Assembly: GCA_010671975.1 (NCBI GenBank)
Contig: JAAHIA010000102.1
Location: 1-13,002 of the forward strand
Direction of reading: 5' to 3'
Source of the DNA: Leptolyngbya sp. SIO4C1
GTDB lineage: Bacteria; Cyanobacteriota; Cyanobacteriia; Phormidesmidales; Phormidesmidaceae
Length of the DNA stretch: 13,002 nt
Part shown: positions 1 through 6,451 of the stretch, in pieces
How the letters are laid out: every line of letters begins with the position of its first letter
Position numbering within the stretch: the stretch's first letter is position 1
The notes under the pieces: generated by a model
The model's database searches: none
Told to the model about the DNA's origin: nothing
The model's input: only the letters and a program-made list of their open reading frames with translations
Position numbers and translations under genes: made by a program

Positions 1-1201
1 AGCCGATTGCCCAGAGCGCTGTGCGATCGCAATCCAGTCCGGCCACATCACCGACATCGCGCCTCAGATTAAAGCTACCGCTCGCCAGACGATTGACGCT
101 GAAGGCAAGCTGGTCATTCCAGGGCTAGTCGATGCTCATCTGCATTTAGATAAAGCCCTACTGCTAGCACAGCGCCCGGCACAAACTGGCACTTTTCAAG
201 AAGCGCTCACCGCCACTGGCAGCCTCAAGCAAAAGTTTACCGTTGAAGATATTCAAGCTCGCGCCCGCCGGGTCATCGAAGACGAAATTGCCTTTGGCAC
301 AACGGCGCTGCGCAGCCATGTAGAGGTCGACCCGATGCTGCAGCTAACTTCGCTAGAGGCGCTGCTGCCGCTCAAGCAAGACTATGCCTGGGGGCTAACG
401 CTGCAGCTAGCCGTCTTTGCCCAAGAAGGCATCACCAATCAGCCGGGGACAGCGGCGCTGCTGCGCCAAGCCTTACAAATGGGCGGCGATTTGATTGGCT
501 CTGCGCCCTATGTGGACCCCGACCCGGCGGCGAATATTCGCACTGTCTTTGACCTGGCGCAAGATTTCGACTGCGATGTCGATTTTCACTTAGATTTTCT
601 GGATGACGATGCGCCGCTGCTGCTGCCCGTTGTCGCCGCCGAAACGGTGTGGCGCGGCTGGCAAGGCCGCGTATGCTTGGGCCACCTGACCCGGCTGGCA
701 GGGCTGGCCCCCGAGAAACTTCAAGACATGGCGGCGCTGCTGCGCGAGGCAGACATTGCGGTGCTAGCCCTGCCGGCTTCTGACCTCTACATGATGGCGC
801 GTCAAGATACGCACAATGTTCGTCGCGGCGTGGCACCGATTCAGCAGCTGATTGAGCTCGGGGTGACCGCAGGCGTGGCCACCAACAATGTGCAAAATCT
901 GTTTACGCCCTTCGGCGACGGCGATTTGCTGAAAATTTGTACGCTGATAGCGCAGACGCTACAGCTGGGTACAGCGGCTAACCATCAGCAGTGCTTAGAG
1001 ATGGTCACCACTCAGGCCGCTCGCGCGATTGGCCTGCAAGACTATGGCATCGCACCGGGCAAGTCAGCCGATCTGGTCATTGTAGAGGCGACGTCGGTTT
1101 CGGAGGCGATTGGCACAGCGCCGGTCGGACGCACGACGCTGAAAGGTGGGCGCGTGGTATCGCAAACGCAGGTACAGCGACAGCTATTGCCAGCTGGTTA
1201 G
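1..1201 (+). CDS. Cytosine-deaminase-like amidohydrolase, 5' end outside window
   Basis: Metal-dependent hydrolase of the amidohydrolase superfamily, cytosine deaminase (CodA) branch. The frame is open from base 2 without a stop and gives 399 residues before TAG at 1199-1201. CodA of E. coli has about 427, so only some 20-30 N-terminal residues are missing. Visible landmarks are the HxH metal motif in DAHLHLDK (His codons 137-139 and 143-145), a third His in DFHLDF (587-589), a fourth in CLGHLTRL, and the C-terminal beta-sandwich segment (GIAPGKSADLVI). Remembered CodA aligns along most of the length, including the QEGI and LQDYGIA blocks. Two active-site positions differ: the CodA motif HCDE reads HLDF here, and GHDD reads ATNN. 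From memory, a subgroup of bacterial amidohydrolases shares HLDF and TNNxxNPFTPFG, so this is probably a subfamily with another substrate rather than a decayed enzyme. Cytosolic by appearance. The exact substrate cannot be read from the sequence. Confidence 0.88.
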   Translation, partial: ADCPERCAIAIQSGHITDIAPQIKATARQTIDAEGKLVIPGLVDAHLHLDKALLLAQRPAQTGTFQEALTATGSLKQKFTVEDIQARARRVIEDEIAFGTTALRSHVEVDPMLQLTSLEALLPLKQDYAWGLTLQLAVFAQEGITNQPGTAALLRQALQMGGDLIGSAPYVDPDPAANIRTVFDLAQDFDCDVDFHLDFLDDDAPLLLPVVAAETVWRGWQGRVCLGHLTRLAGLAPEKLQDMAALLREADIAVLALPASDLYMMARQDTHNVRRGVAPIQQLIELGVTAGVATNNVQNLFTPFGDGDLLKICTLIAQTLQLGTAANHQQCLEMVTTQAARAIGLQDYGIAPGKSADLVIVEATSVSEAIGTAPVGRTTLKGGRVVSQTQVQRQLLPAG

Positions 1202-1223
1202 GGATTTGCTCGAAAATGTCTTG

Positions 1224-1556
1224 CTAGCTGACTTCAGCCTCACGGCGCTCGACGTTCTCTTCGTTTGGCACATCAGTCTTAATGCTGAGATGAGCGATGC
1301 CAGAGATGCCGATGCTGACTTCCAGTCTCACCCGCTCCGCATCTAGCTCCTTTTGCCTGACTTTATCGCCCGCTACCTGCAGCACATCTAACGCCTGATC
1401 GATAGCGGCGTGAATGGCTTCTTCAGTAATCTCTTCTGGCTGATTGCCAGTCATGTGAGAAACCTGATCGGCGACCTCGGTGCCTGCTTTTTCAATAGCG
1501 TCGGTGACTTTGTTCACAAATTCCTGTCCTTTTTGGGGAATATTATCTAGGGCCAT
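1224..1556 (-). CDS. Small acidic hypothetical protein, 110 aa
   Basis: I do not recognise this family. The 110-residue product has no signal peptide and no membrane helix. Its N-terminal two thirds look helical and acidic (DAIEKAGTEVADQ, then EEITEEAIHAAIDQALDVL). A later segment (RLEVSIGISGIAHLSIKTD) alternates hydrophobic residues as a beta-strand or hairpin would, and the C-terminus is a charged tail rich in Glu and Arg. It is convergent with the amidohydrolase: only 22 bases separate the two stop codons, with no obvious terminator between. It is divergent from the kinase gene across 226 bases. No good Shine-Dalgarno precedes the ATG. The gene is favoured over shadow frames because it fills the gap between the two clear genes and its composition is protein-like. 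Function unknown. Confidence 0.6.
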   Translation of the reverse strand: MALDNIPQKGQEFVNKVTDAIEKAGTEVADQVSHMTGNQPEEITEEAIHAAIDQALDVLQVAGDKVRQKELDAERVRLEVSIGISGIAHLSIKTDVPNEENVERREAEVS

Positions 1557-1782
1557 GGTTTCAAAAGAATAGTGATGTTCTGAGTGCTAACTGTCGGCTA
1601 GCTTAATTCTCTTGACATAATATTGCTTGAGAATCTGCTAAAACACATCGCTCTTTAGGTCTGTATCGCAGTTGTGAATAAAATTGGGTATCCTATGAGC
1701 GCAAATTTTATCTAGTGTCTCAGGCATGGCGTCCCAGGCATGGTAGGTCTGTTCAGCTCTAATAAATTCTCACGGAGTGGTT
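1557..1782. promoter_or_regulatory. Divergent intergenic region with candidate promoters
   Basis: This 226-base AT-richer gap lies between the small minus-strand gene and the kinase gene, so it should hold both promoters. A consensus -35 hexamer TTGACA is at 1612-1617 (+). The best following -10 is only TGCTAA at 1636-1641, with an 18-base spacer, which is weak. On the minus strand, TATTAT (about 1617-1622) is a passable -10 for the 110-residue gene, but no clear -35 precedes it. Base pattern alone supports these calls. Confidence 0.3.
1774..1777 (+). promoter_or_regulatory. Ribosome binding site deciding the kinase start
   Basis: GGAG at 1774-1777 sits five bases before ATG at 1783. An in-frame GTG at 1777 overlaps this Shine-Dalgarno itself, so ATG 1783 is the better start. 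This shortens the longest possible reading frame by two residues. Confidence 0.7.
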
Positions 1783-3870
1783 ATGATCGTAGACGAAGCG
1801 CGGCCAGCTGCTCCTAAGCAAGAGTCTGTCAGAGCGAAAATTTTGCCACCGCTGGTGACTGCAATTTGTTTGCTACAGGCTATCTTTCTAGGCGTTTTCT
1901 GGCGACAGCAGGCGACGGATATGGCAGCGGTCGAAGCTGTGACGGCGCAGCGGGTACAGGATCTACTGCAAGAAGAGATGCAGAGCGACATTGCCAAAAT
2001 GGATACGGCGATGGAGGTACTGATTCGCGATGCTGAGCTGGCCGAGGCGCTAGCAGCGTTAGATCGGGCGCGACTTTCTGCGATCGCAATGCCCATTTTT
2101 CAGCAGTTTCGCAGCGAGCATCAGATCACGCACTTTTATTTTCATCGGCCAAACCGAGTCAATTTGCTGCGCTTGCACAAAGCGCTCAAAGGCGACTTGA
2201 TCAATCGCAGCACGATCCAAACAGCTGAACAGACCGGACAGCCAAGCGCGGGTCTAGAGCAGGGACCCACGGGCAATCCGGTACTGCGGCTGGTCTATCC
2301 TTGGCGCAGCGGCTTCGCAGATACAACCGCTAGCGATCTGTTTACGCCGCCGCGCAGAGGAGAGCTGCTAGGCTACTTAGAGCTGGGCATCGAATTTGAA
2401 GATATCTCGCGGCGCATTCATGAAATTCTAGACGTAGAGCTGATATTGGCAGTTGACAAAGCCTACCTCGATCGGCAACGCTGGGCGGGCCGCAACCAAA
2501 AGCTAGGCCGACAGTCCGACTGGGAAGCTTATAGCAACCATGTGATTGTCGATCAGACAGTGGCAGCGATTCCAGCTGCAGTCGCCGACAATATTGATCG
2601 GCTCGATGCAGCCGTCACAGACACCGGCCGCCTCAGAATTAGCGAAAACGGACAGACCTATCAGGTACTGTTTTTGCCCTTCAATGATATTGACAATCGC
2701 GAGCTGGGCTATGTGATTGCGCTTAAAAACATTTCCGCCGACGTGCAGCAGGTTAGGCAGACGGTGCTGCTGGCAATTATCTCGACCGTTGGGATTGGGG
2801 CTAGCTTAGTGGGCTTTTTCTATGCGTTTATTGGCAGAGTGGAGCGGAACTTAAACGAACGAACGCATAAGCTGGCGCTCACGACCGAGGCGCTGGCTCA
2901 CTCTAAGGCGGAATTAGAAGCTTACAGTCAAACGTTAGAGCAAAAAGTTGAAGACCGAACTCAGGCGCTACGCAGCAATAATCAGACGCTGCAAGAGACC
3001 TTATCAACGCTCAAGGCGACCCAGGCCAAACTCATCCAGACTGAAAAAATGTCGAGCTTAGGGCGATTTGTGGCGGGCATTGCGCATGAGATCAACAACC
3101 CTATTAGCTTTATTACTGGCAATATCCAGCATGTGCAAAACTACCTTGAAGACTTATTCAAGCTGCTAGCGCTCTACCGCCAAGCCTGCCCCAACCCAGC
3201 CGCCGAGCTACAGACGGCTTTAGCAGAAGCCGATATTGAGTTTTTGCAGCAGGATTTGCCAAAGACGGTGCAGTCAATTCAAACCGGCAGCGATCGCATT
3301 CGCGATATCGTGCTGTCGCTGCGTAAATTTTCTCGGCTAGATGAGGCGAGCTACAAGGCAGTCTCACTGCATGAGAACCTAGACAGCGTACTGCTGCTGC
3401 TGCAGTCCCGCCTGCAGGCAACGCCGCAGCGACCCGAGATTCAAGTTCAAAAGGACTATGAGGCACTGCCGTCTATAGACTGCTATGCCAGTCAGCTGAA
3501 TCAGGTGCTGATGCATTTAATCACCAATGCAATCGACGCCTTAGATCGGTGGGAAAGCGGAGAGTCTGATCGGGCCGTGCCGACGCTGGCGCTGCGTACC
3601 ACCTGCCAGGACGGCTGCATCATCGTTCAAGTAGCCGATAACGGCCCAGGCATTTCTAGCGCAGTTCAGCAACAGATCTTTGACCCGTTTTTTACGACCA
3701 AGCCAGTTGGGCAGGGCACCGGGCTGGGGCTAACCGTCAGCTATCAGATCATTCACGAACAGCACGGTGGCCGACTCACCTGTGAGTCAACCCTCGGTCA
3801 CGGCAGCGTGTTCACAATTGAGATGCCGATATGCCAGCCAAAAGTACCCAGCTGGGTGCCGCAAGCCTGA
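1783..3870 (+). CDS. Membrane-bound sensor histidine kinase with Cache-like sensor
   Basis: The 695-residue sensor kinase autophosphorylates on His and should pass the phosphate to a response regulator, which is not in this window. Order of parts: a short cytoplasmic N-terminus; membrane helix 1 at about residues 20-40; an extracytoplasmic sensor at about 41-326; helix 2 at about 327-350; a coiled coil at about 352-425 (ALAHSKAELEAYSQTLEQKV); then the transmitter. The sensor contains THFYFHRPNRVNLLR, which resembles the double sensory Cache-type domain of two-component kinases as I recall it (dCache_3). The H-box is AGIAHEINNP with His435. The ATPase core has an N-box Asn582 (HLITNAIDAL), a G1 box DNGPGIS from Asp619, an F-box FDPFFTTKP and a G2 box GQGTGLGL from Gly643, so all catalytic motifs are intact. 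It resembles the HK4-type kinases common in cyanobacteria. No receiver, PAS or GAF domain is attached. The signal is unknown. The haloperoxidase starts 144 bases downstream on the same strand. Confidence 0.93.
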   Translation: MIVDEARPAAPKQESVRAKILPPLVTAICLLQAIFLGVFWRQQATDMAAVEAVTAQRVQDLLQEEMQSDIAKMDTAMEVLIRDAELAEALAALDRARLSAIAMPIFQQFRSEHQITHFYFHRPNRVNLLRLHKALKGDLINRSTIQTAEQTGQPSAGLEQGPTGNPVLRLVYPWRSGFADTTASDLFTPPRRGELLGYLELGIEFEDISRRIHEILDVELILAVDKAYLDRQRWAGRNQKLGRQSDWEAYSNHVIVDQTVAAIPAAVADNIDRLDAAVTDTGRLRISENGQTYQVLFLPFNDIDNRELGYVIALKNISADVQQVRQTVLLAIISTVGIGASLVGFFYAFIGRVERNLNERTHKLALTTEALAHSKAELEAYSQTLEQKVEDRTQALRSNNQTLQETLSTLKATQAKLIQTEKMSSLGRFVAGIAHEINNPISFITGNIQHVQNYLEDLFKLLALYRQACPNPAAELQTALAEADIEFLQQDLPKTVQSIQTGSDRIRDIVLSLRKFSRLDEASYKAVSLHENLDSVLLLLQSRLQATPQRPEIQVQKDYEALPSIDCYASQLNQVLMHLITNAIDALDRWESGESDRAVPTLALRTTCQDGCIIVQVADNGPGISSAVQQQIFDPFFTTKPVGQGTGLGLTVSYQIIHEQHGGRLTCESTLGHGSVFTIEMPICQPKVPSWVPQA

Positions 3871-3916
3871 CTGCGGCCCGCCTATAGTTGAATCAACCCG
3901 TGGGTGCGGTGCCAGC

Positions 3917-3953
3917 ATCGCGATCGCGACTAGACAACAGGTGCGATCGCGAT
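3917..3953 (+). repeat. Perfect 11-bp inverted repeat built from two HIP1 palindromes
   Basis: ATCGCGATCGC (3917-3927) is matched by its exact reverse complement at 3943-3953, separated by 15 bases. Each arm contains GCGATCGC. An alternative 6-bp stem pairs AGACAA (3932-3937) with TTGTCT (3953-3958) and excludes the first by overlap. The long GC-rich stem runs into TTGTCTTT, so it may be a weak intrinsic terminator for the kinase mRNA. It could equally be a leader structure or operator for the haloperoxidase, or two chance HIP1 sites. Confidence 0.6.
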
Positions 3954-4001
3954 TGTCTTTCATGCTTGATTCTGTTTACAAATCTGTTCTCGCCAACCTC
4001 T

Positions 4002-4006
4002 GGAGG
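4002..4006 (+). promoter_or_regulatory. Strong ribosome binding site of the haloperoxidase gene
   Basis: GGAGG lies eight bases before ATG at 4015, one of the best Shine-Dalgarno matches in the window. It fixes the start codon and suggests efficient translation. I found no clear sigma-70-type promoter in the 144-base gap before it. Confidence 0.75.
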
Positions 4007-4014
4007 AGTTTTTT

Positions 4015-5892
4015 ATGAGCGATCGTCGCCAGGAAGCCTACGCTATTCGCCTTGAGGCGGCTGAGCTAGCCAGAAGTCGAGACTATCCGACGCATCATGC
4101 CAACGGCGATGAGCAGCGGTATGCGAACGATCGGTACTTCATGTCCTTTACTAAAGGGCTACCGCACGACCCGCACACCGGCCTGCTGGCGGAGGCGCAG
4201 GATTTCGTTGAATTTCGTCGGGCGATTGACGATGGCTTCATCGATCCGTTCACCGATCGGGTGCGGCACGGGGCTCGGTACAAAGTTGAAAACGGTGCAG
4301 TGGTGCCTGAGACCGACGCTCAGCTCACCCAGAGCTTCCGCCAGTGGGAAGCGCCGACTGCTGGAGTGGTCTACGAGCTGCAGGGGCCAGACTGCCAGGC
4401 CGTGACCATGCCGCCGGCGCCGCCACTGCTCGCTAATAACCAGGCCAACCCGGAGCTAATTTTTGAGCTATCTGAGGTCTATGAGCTGGCGGTTCTGCGC
4501 GATCAGCCGTTTAGCGCTTTTGAAACTGGTCAAGCCACCTCCCAAGTGAGTGGCGCAGTCGATCGGCTGAATGCGCTGGGCTATGTTCAAAACCAAACCG
4601 GACGGCCTCGCAAAGTAGGTTCTCAGGGTAAGTTAGATGCCCAAACCGTGTTTCGCGGCTCTTCGCCAGGCGTTGAAGTTGGTCCCTACCTCTCTCAGTT
4701 CTTGCTCATTGGCAACCCCGATCTCAGCGGTGGCAGCAGCGTCGCTGACGGTCAGATTACCTACGGTGCGCTGCAGATCGATCAGCGCGTGCCGGTGGCA
4801 ACACCAAAGCGTGACTACATGACTGAGATGGCAGACTATGTGCTGGTGCAGCGCGGCATCCAGCGTCCAAGAGAGAGCTACGTGCCCGCCCATCCAGATC
4901 CGGCCAAAGCCTTGAAGCGCTCGGCCCGACGATTTATCTCGACGCCGCGCGATTTGGCTACCTATGTGCACTACGATGCGCTCTATGAAGCCTATCTGAA
5001 CGCCTGCATCATTCTGCTAGGCATGGGAACGCCGTTTGACCCGGGCTTTGATCATCTCTCTGGGGTTGGCGCAGCGGCAGGCATGGCCGCTACCCGCCGT
5101 CACGCAGGCGGCTTTGCCCTCTACGGCGGTCCGCATATTCTCAATCTGGTCACCGAGGTGGCTACTCGCGCGCTCAAGGCAGTGCGTTTCCAGAAATTTA
5201 ACAGCCACATTCGGCTGCGGCCCGAGGCCCTAGCGGCGCGGGTGGAGCTGGTGCGACTGGCTGAGGAGAAGGGCTGGCTAGGGCAGGATCGGGTGCCCGA
5301 TACGCTGGTGCAGCATATAGGAGCTTATAAAACAGCGCTAGACCAAGCCGGCACGCTGAACGCGCTGCGGCAGCTGGCCCGCGACAATGGCGCAAGTGAG
5401 ACCTACCTGCTGCCGATGGCGTTTCCCGAGGGATCCCCGATGCACCCGGCCTACGGCGCCGGCCATGCCACCGTGGCTGGGGCCTGCGTGACGATTCTCA
5501 AAGCTTTCTTTGATACCAGCGCGGTGATGGCCAAAACCCAAGATGCCGTCACGTTCAAGCGCTATCAGACAGGCGATCAGCCGATTGCCTTCCGCGCGCC
5601 GGCGCTGCCTGAGGCTCATGACCAGGTGGTGCCTGACTGCAACCTGGTTGCGTCTACGCCAGATGAGTTTCTGACGCTGGAGGGTGAGCTGAATAAGCTA
5701 GCGGCAAATATCTCAATCGGTCGCAACATGGCCGGGGTGCACTACTTTAGCGACTATTACGACAGTCTGCGCATGGGCGAGCAGATTGCCCTGGGGATTT
5801 TAGAAGAGCAGGCATTGACCTACGCCACCGATCCCTTTGTGCTCTCAGTGCCGACCTTTGATGGTGACGTTGTGAGGATTGGCCGCCGATGA
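4015..5892 (+). CDS. Vanadium-dependent haloperoxidase (bromoperoxidase type)
   Basis: The enzyme oxidises halides with hydrogen peroxide at a vanadate cofactor, forming hypohalite-like species that halogenate organics and remove peroxide. The 625-residue length and overall pattern match red-algal and cyanobacterial bromoperoxidases. The vanadate pocket of the PAP2/haloperoxidase fold can be placed by spacing: Lys394 and Arg402 in QKFNSHIRLRPE (eight apart, as in algal enzymes), His477 in SPMHPAY, Gly483-His484 in YGAGH, and Arg570 and His576 in GRNMAGVH (six apart, His576 being the expected vanadium ligand). Algal enzymes carry Ser-Gly-His where this one has Ala482-Gly483-His484. The N-terminal block with NGDE and LPHDPHTG also fits. 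No signal peptide or membrane helix is evident. The gene is translationally coupled to a small membrane protein through an ATGA overlap. Halide preference cannot be told from sequence; bromide is likeliest by family. Confidence 0.95.
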   Translation: MSDRRQEAYAIRLEAAELARSRDYPTHHANGDEQRYANDRYFMSFTKGLPHDPHTGLLAEAQDFVEFRRAIDDGFIDPFTDRVRHGARYKVENGAVVPETDAQLTQSFRQWEAPTAGVVYELQGPDCQAVTMPPAPPLLANNQANPELIFELSEVYELAVLRDQPFSAFETGQATSQVSGAVDRLNALGYVQNQTGRPRKVGSQGKLDAQTVFRGSSPGVEVGPYLSQFLLIGNPDLSGGSSVADGQITYGALQIDQRVPVATPKRDYMTEMADYVLVQRGIQRPRESYVPAHPDPAKALKRSARRFISTPRDLATYVHYDALYEAYLNACIILLGMGTPFDPGFDHLSGVGAAAGMAATRRHAGGFALYGGPHILNLVTEVATRALKAVRFQKFNSHIRLRPEALAARVELVRLAEEKGWLGQDRVPDTLVQHIGAYKTALDQAGTLNALRQLARDNGASETYLLPMAFPEGSPMHPAYGAGHATVAGACVTILKAFFDTSAVMAKTQDAVTFKRYQTGDQPIAFRAPALPEAHDQVVPDCNLVASTPDEFLTLEGELNKLAANISIGRNMAGVHYFSDYYDSLRMGEQIALGILEEQALTYATDPFVLSVPTFDGDVVRIGRR

Positions 5893-6161
5893 ATCGCTTA
5901 CCCCGTCGCGCTGTGAGCGTACAGCCGCCCCGCCGGGGGCGGGCCGCCGGTCGGGCGCAGCCGCTGATGACGATTGTGCGCCAGCGGCCGGCTCGCACCG
6001 GTCAGCCGATGCGAGCCGTTGAGCCGCCCGAGCCGCTACCACCAGACTGGGTAGCCGCTTACCGGCAATGGCCCCGCCTGTTTGCGCTGCGGCCTGTGCA
6101 GTGGCTGGCGGTGCTCGTGGCTCTGGTTGGCCTGTCATTTTTGGCCGGGCGGCTGCTGTAA
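5889..6161 (+). CDS. Small basic protein with C-terminal membrane helix, coupled to haloperoxidase
   Basis: The 90-residue product belongs to no family I recognise. Its ATG (5889-5891) overlaps the haloperoxidase TGA (5890-5892) as ATGA, the usual sign of translational coupling. Residues 1-47 are strongly basic and rich in Arg and Pro (RRAVSVQPPRRGRAAGR). A Pro/acidic stretch follows (VEPPEPLPPDW), then WVAAYRQWPRLF, which could be amphipathic. About residues 70-88 are uniformly hydrophobic (VQWLAVLVALVGLSFLAG), ending RLL. This is a tail-anchored layout with the basic part probably cytosolic. An intrinsic terminator follows 63 bases after the stop, so the unit ends here. Inference: it tethers, orients or assists the peroxidase at a membrane. 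The GC-rich stretch could in principle give a spurious frame, but the overlap, clean hydrophobic tail and downstream terminator favour a real gene. Confidence 0.68.
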   Translation: MNRLPRRAVSVQPPRRGRAAGRAQPLMTIVRQRPARTGQPMRAVEPPEPLPPDWVAAYRQWPRLFALRPVQWLAVLVALVGLSFLAGRLL

Positions 6162-6223
6162 ACGCTTTGCTGCTCAGCCTATTACACTGACTGAGCTATC
6201 GAGTCGCCCATAGTTCCGTTTAT

Positions 6224-6261
6224 ACTTCCACAATGGCCCCGCCGCTGTGGAAGTTGTTTTT
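6224..6261 (+). terminator. Intrinsic terminator of the haloperoxidase unit
   Basis: A perfect 9-bp stem pairs ACTTCCACA (6224-6232) with TGTGGAAGT (6246-6254). The loop can extend with GGC/GCC pairs, and the stem runs into TTGTTTTTT. Stem plus U-tract is the standard Rho-independent form, 63 bases after the small gene's stop. A short frame whose ATG lies in the hairpin loop (6233) is unlikely to be a gene. Confidence 0.8.
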
Positions 6262-6451
6262 TGGCTATAGGACAGTTTCTCTCACCCATCGTCTCACAGC
6301 CCGTCAGAGCCACCGCCGGGCTCACAGCCACTTACGGACTCGCAGGCTAGGCACCGTCCTATGGACCTCCAAAAAGCAAGTCTGTCGCCTGGTAGCCAGC
6401 ACCGCCGGCCAAGCCTAGTCGCCGGCAGCCCCCAACATCCAAACTCCCCCC
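6262..6451 (+). other. Leader region before the debranching enzyme
   Basis: No gene was seen in these 190 bases. Two structures stand out. GCCGGC at 6404-6409 and 6421-6426 can pair across an 11-base loop, ending 25 bases before the next start codon. ATAGGAC (6267-6273) is complementary to GTCCTAT (6356-6362) across 82 bases. The C-rich stretch just before ATG 6452 contains no Shine-Dalgarno. It may be a structured 5' leader, but no known riboswitch class is recognised and no convincing promoter was found. Confidence 0.35.

Noticed and set aside
6233..6418. Plus-strand frame of 61 residues after the haloperoxidase unit
   Set aside because: Its ATG lies inside the terminator hairpin loop, it has no ribosome binding site, and the product is Arg/His-rich without any recognisable pattern.
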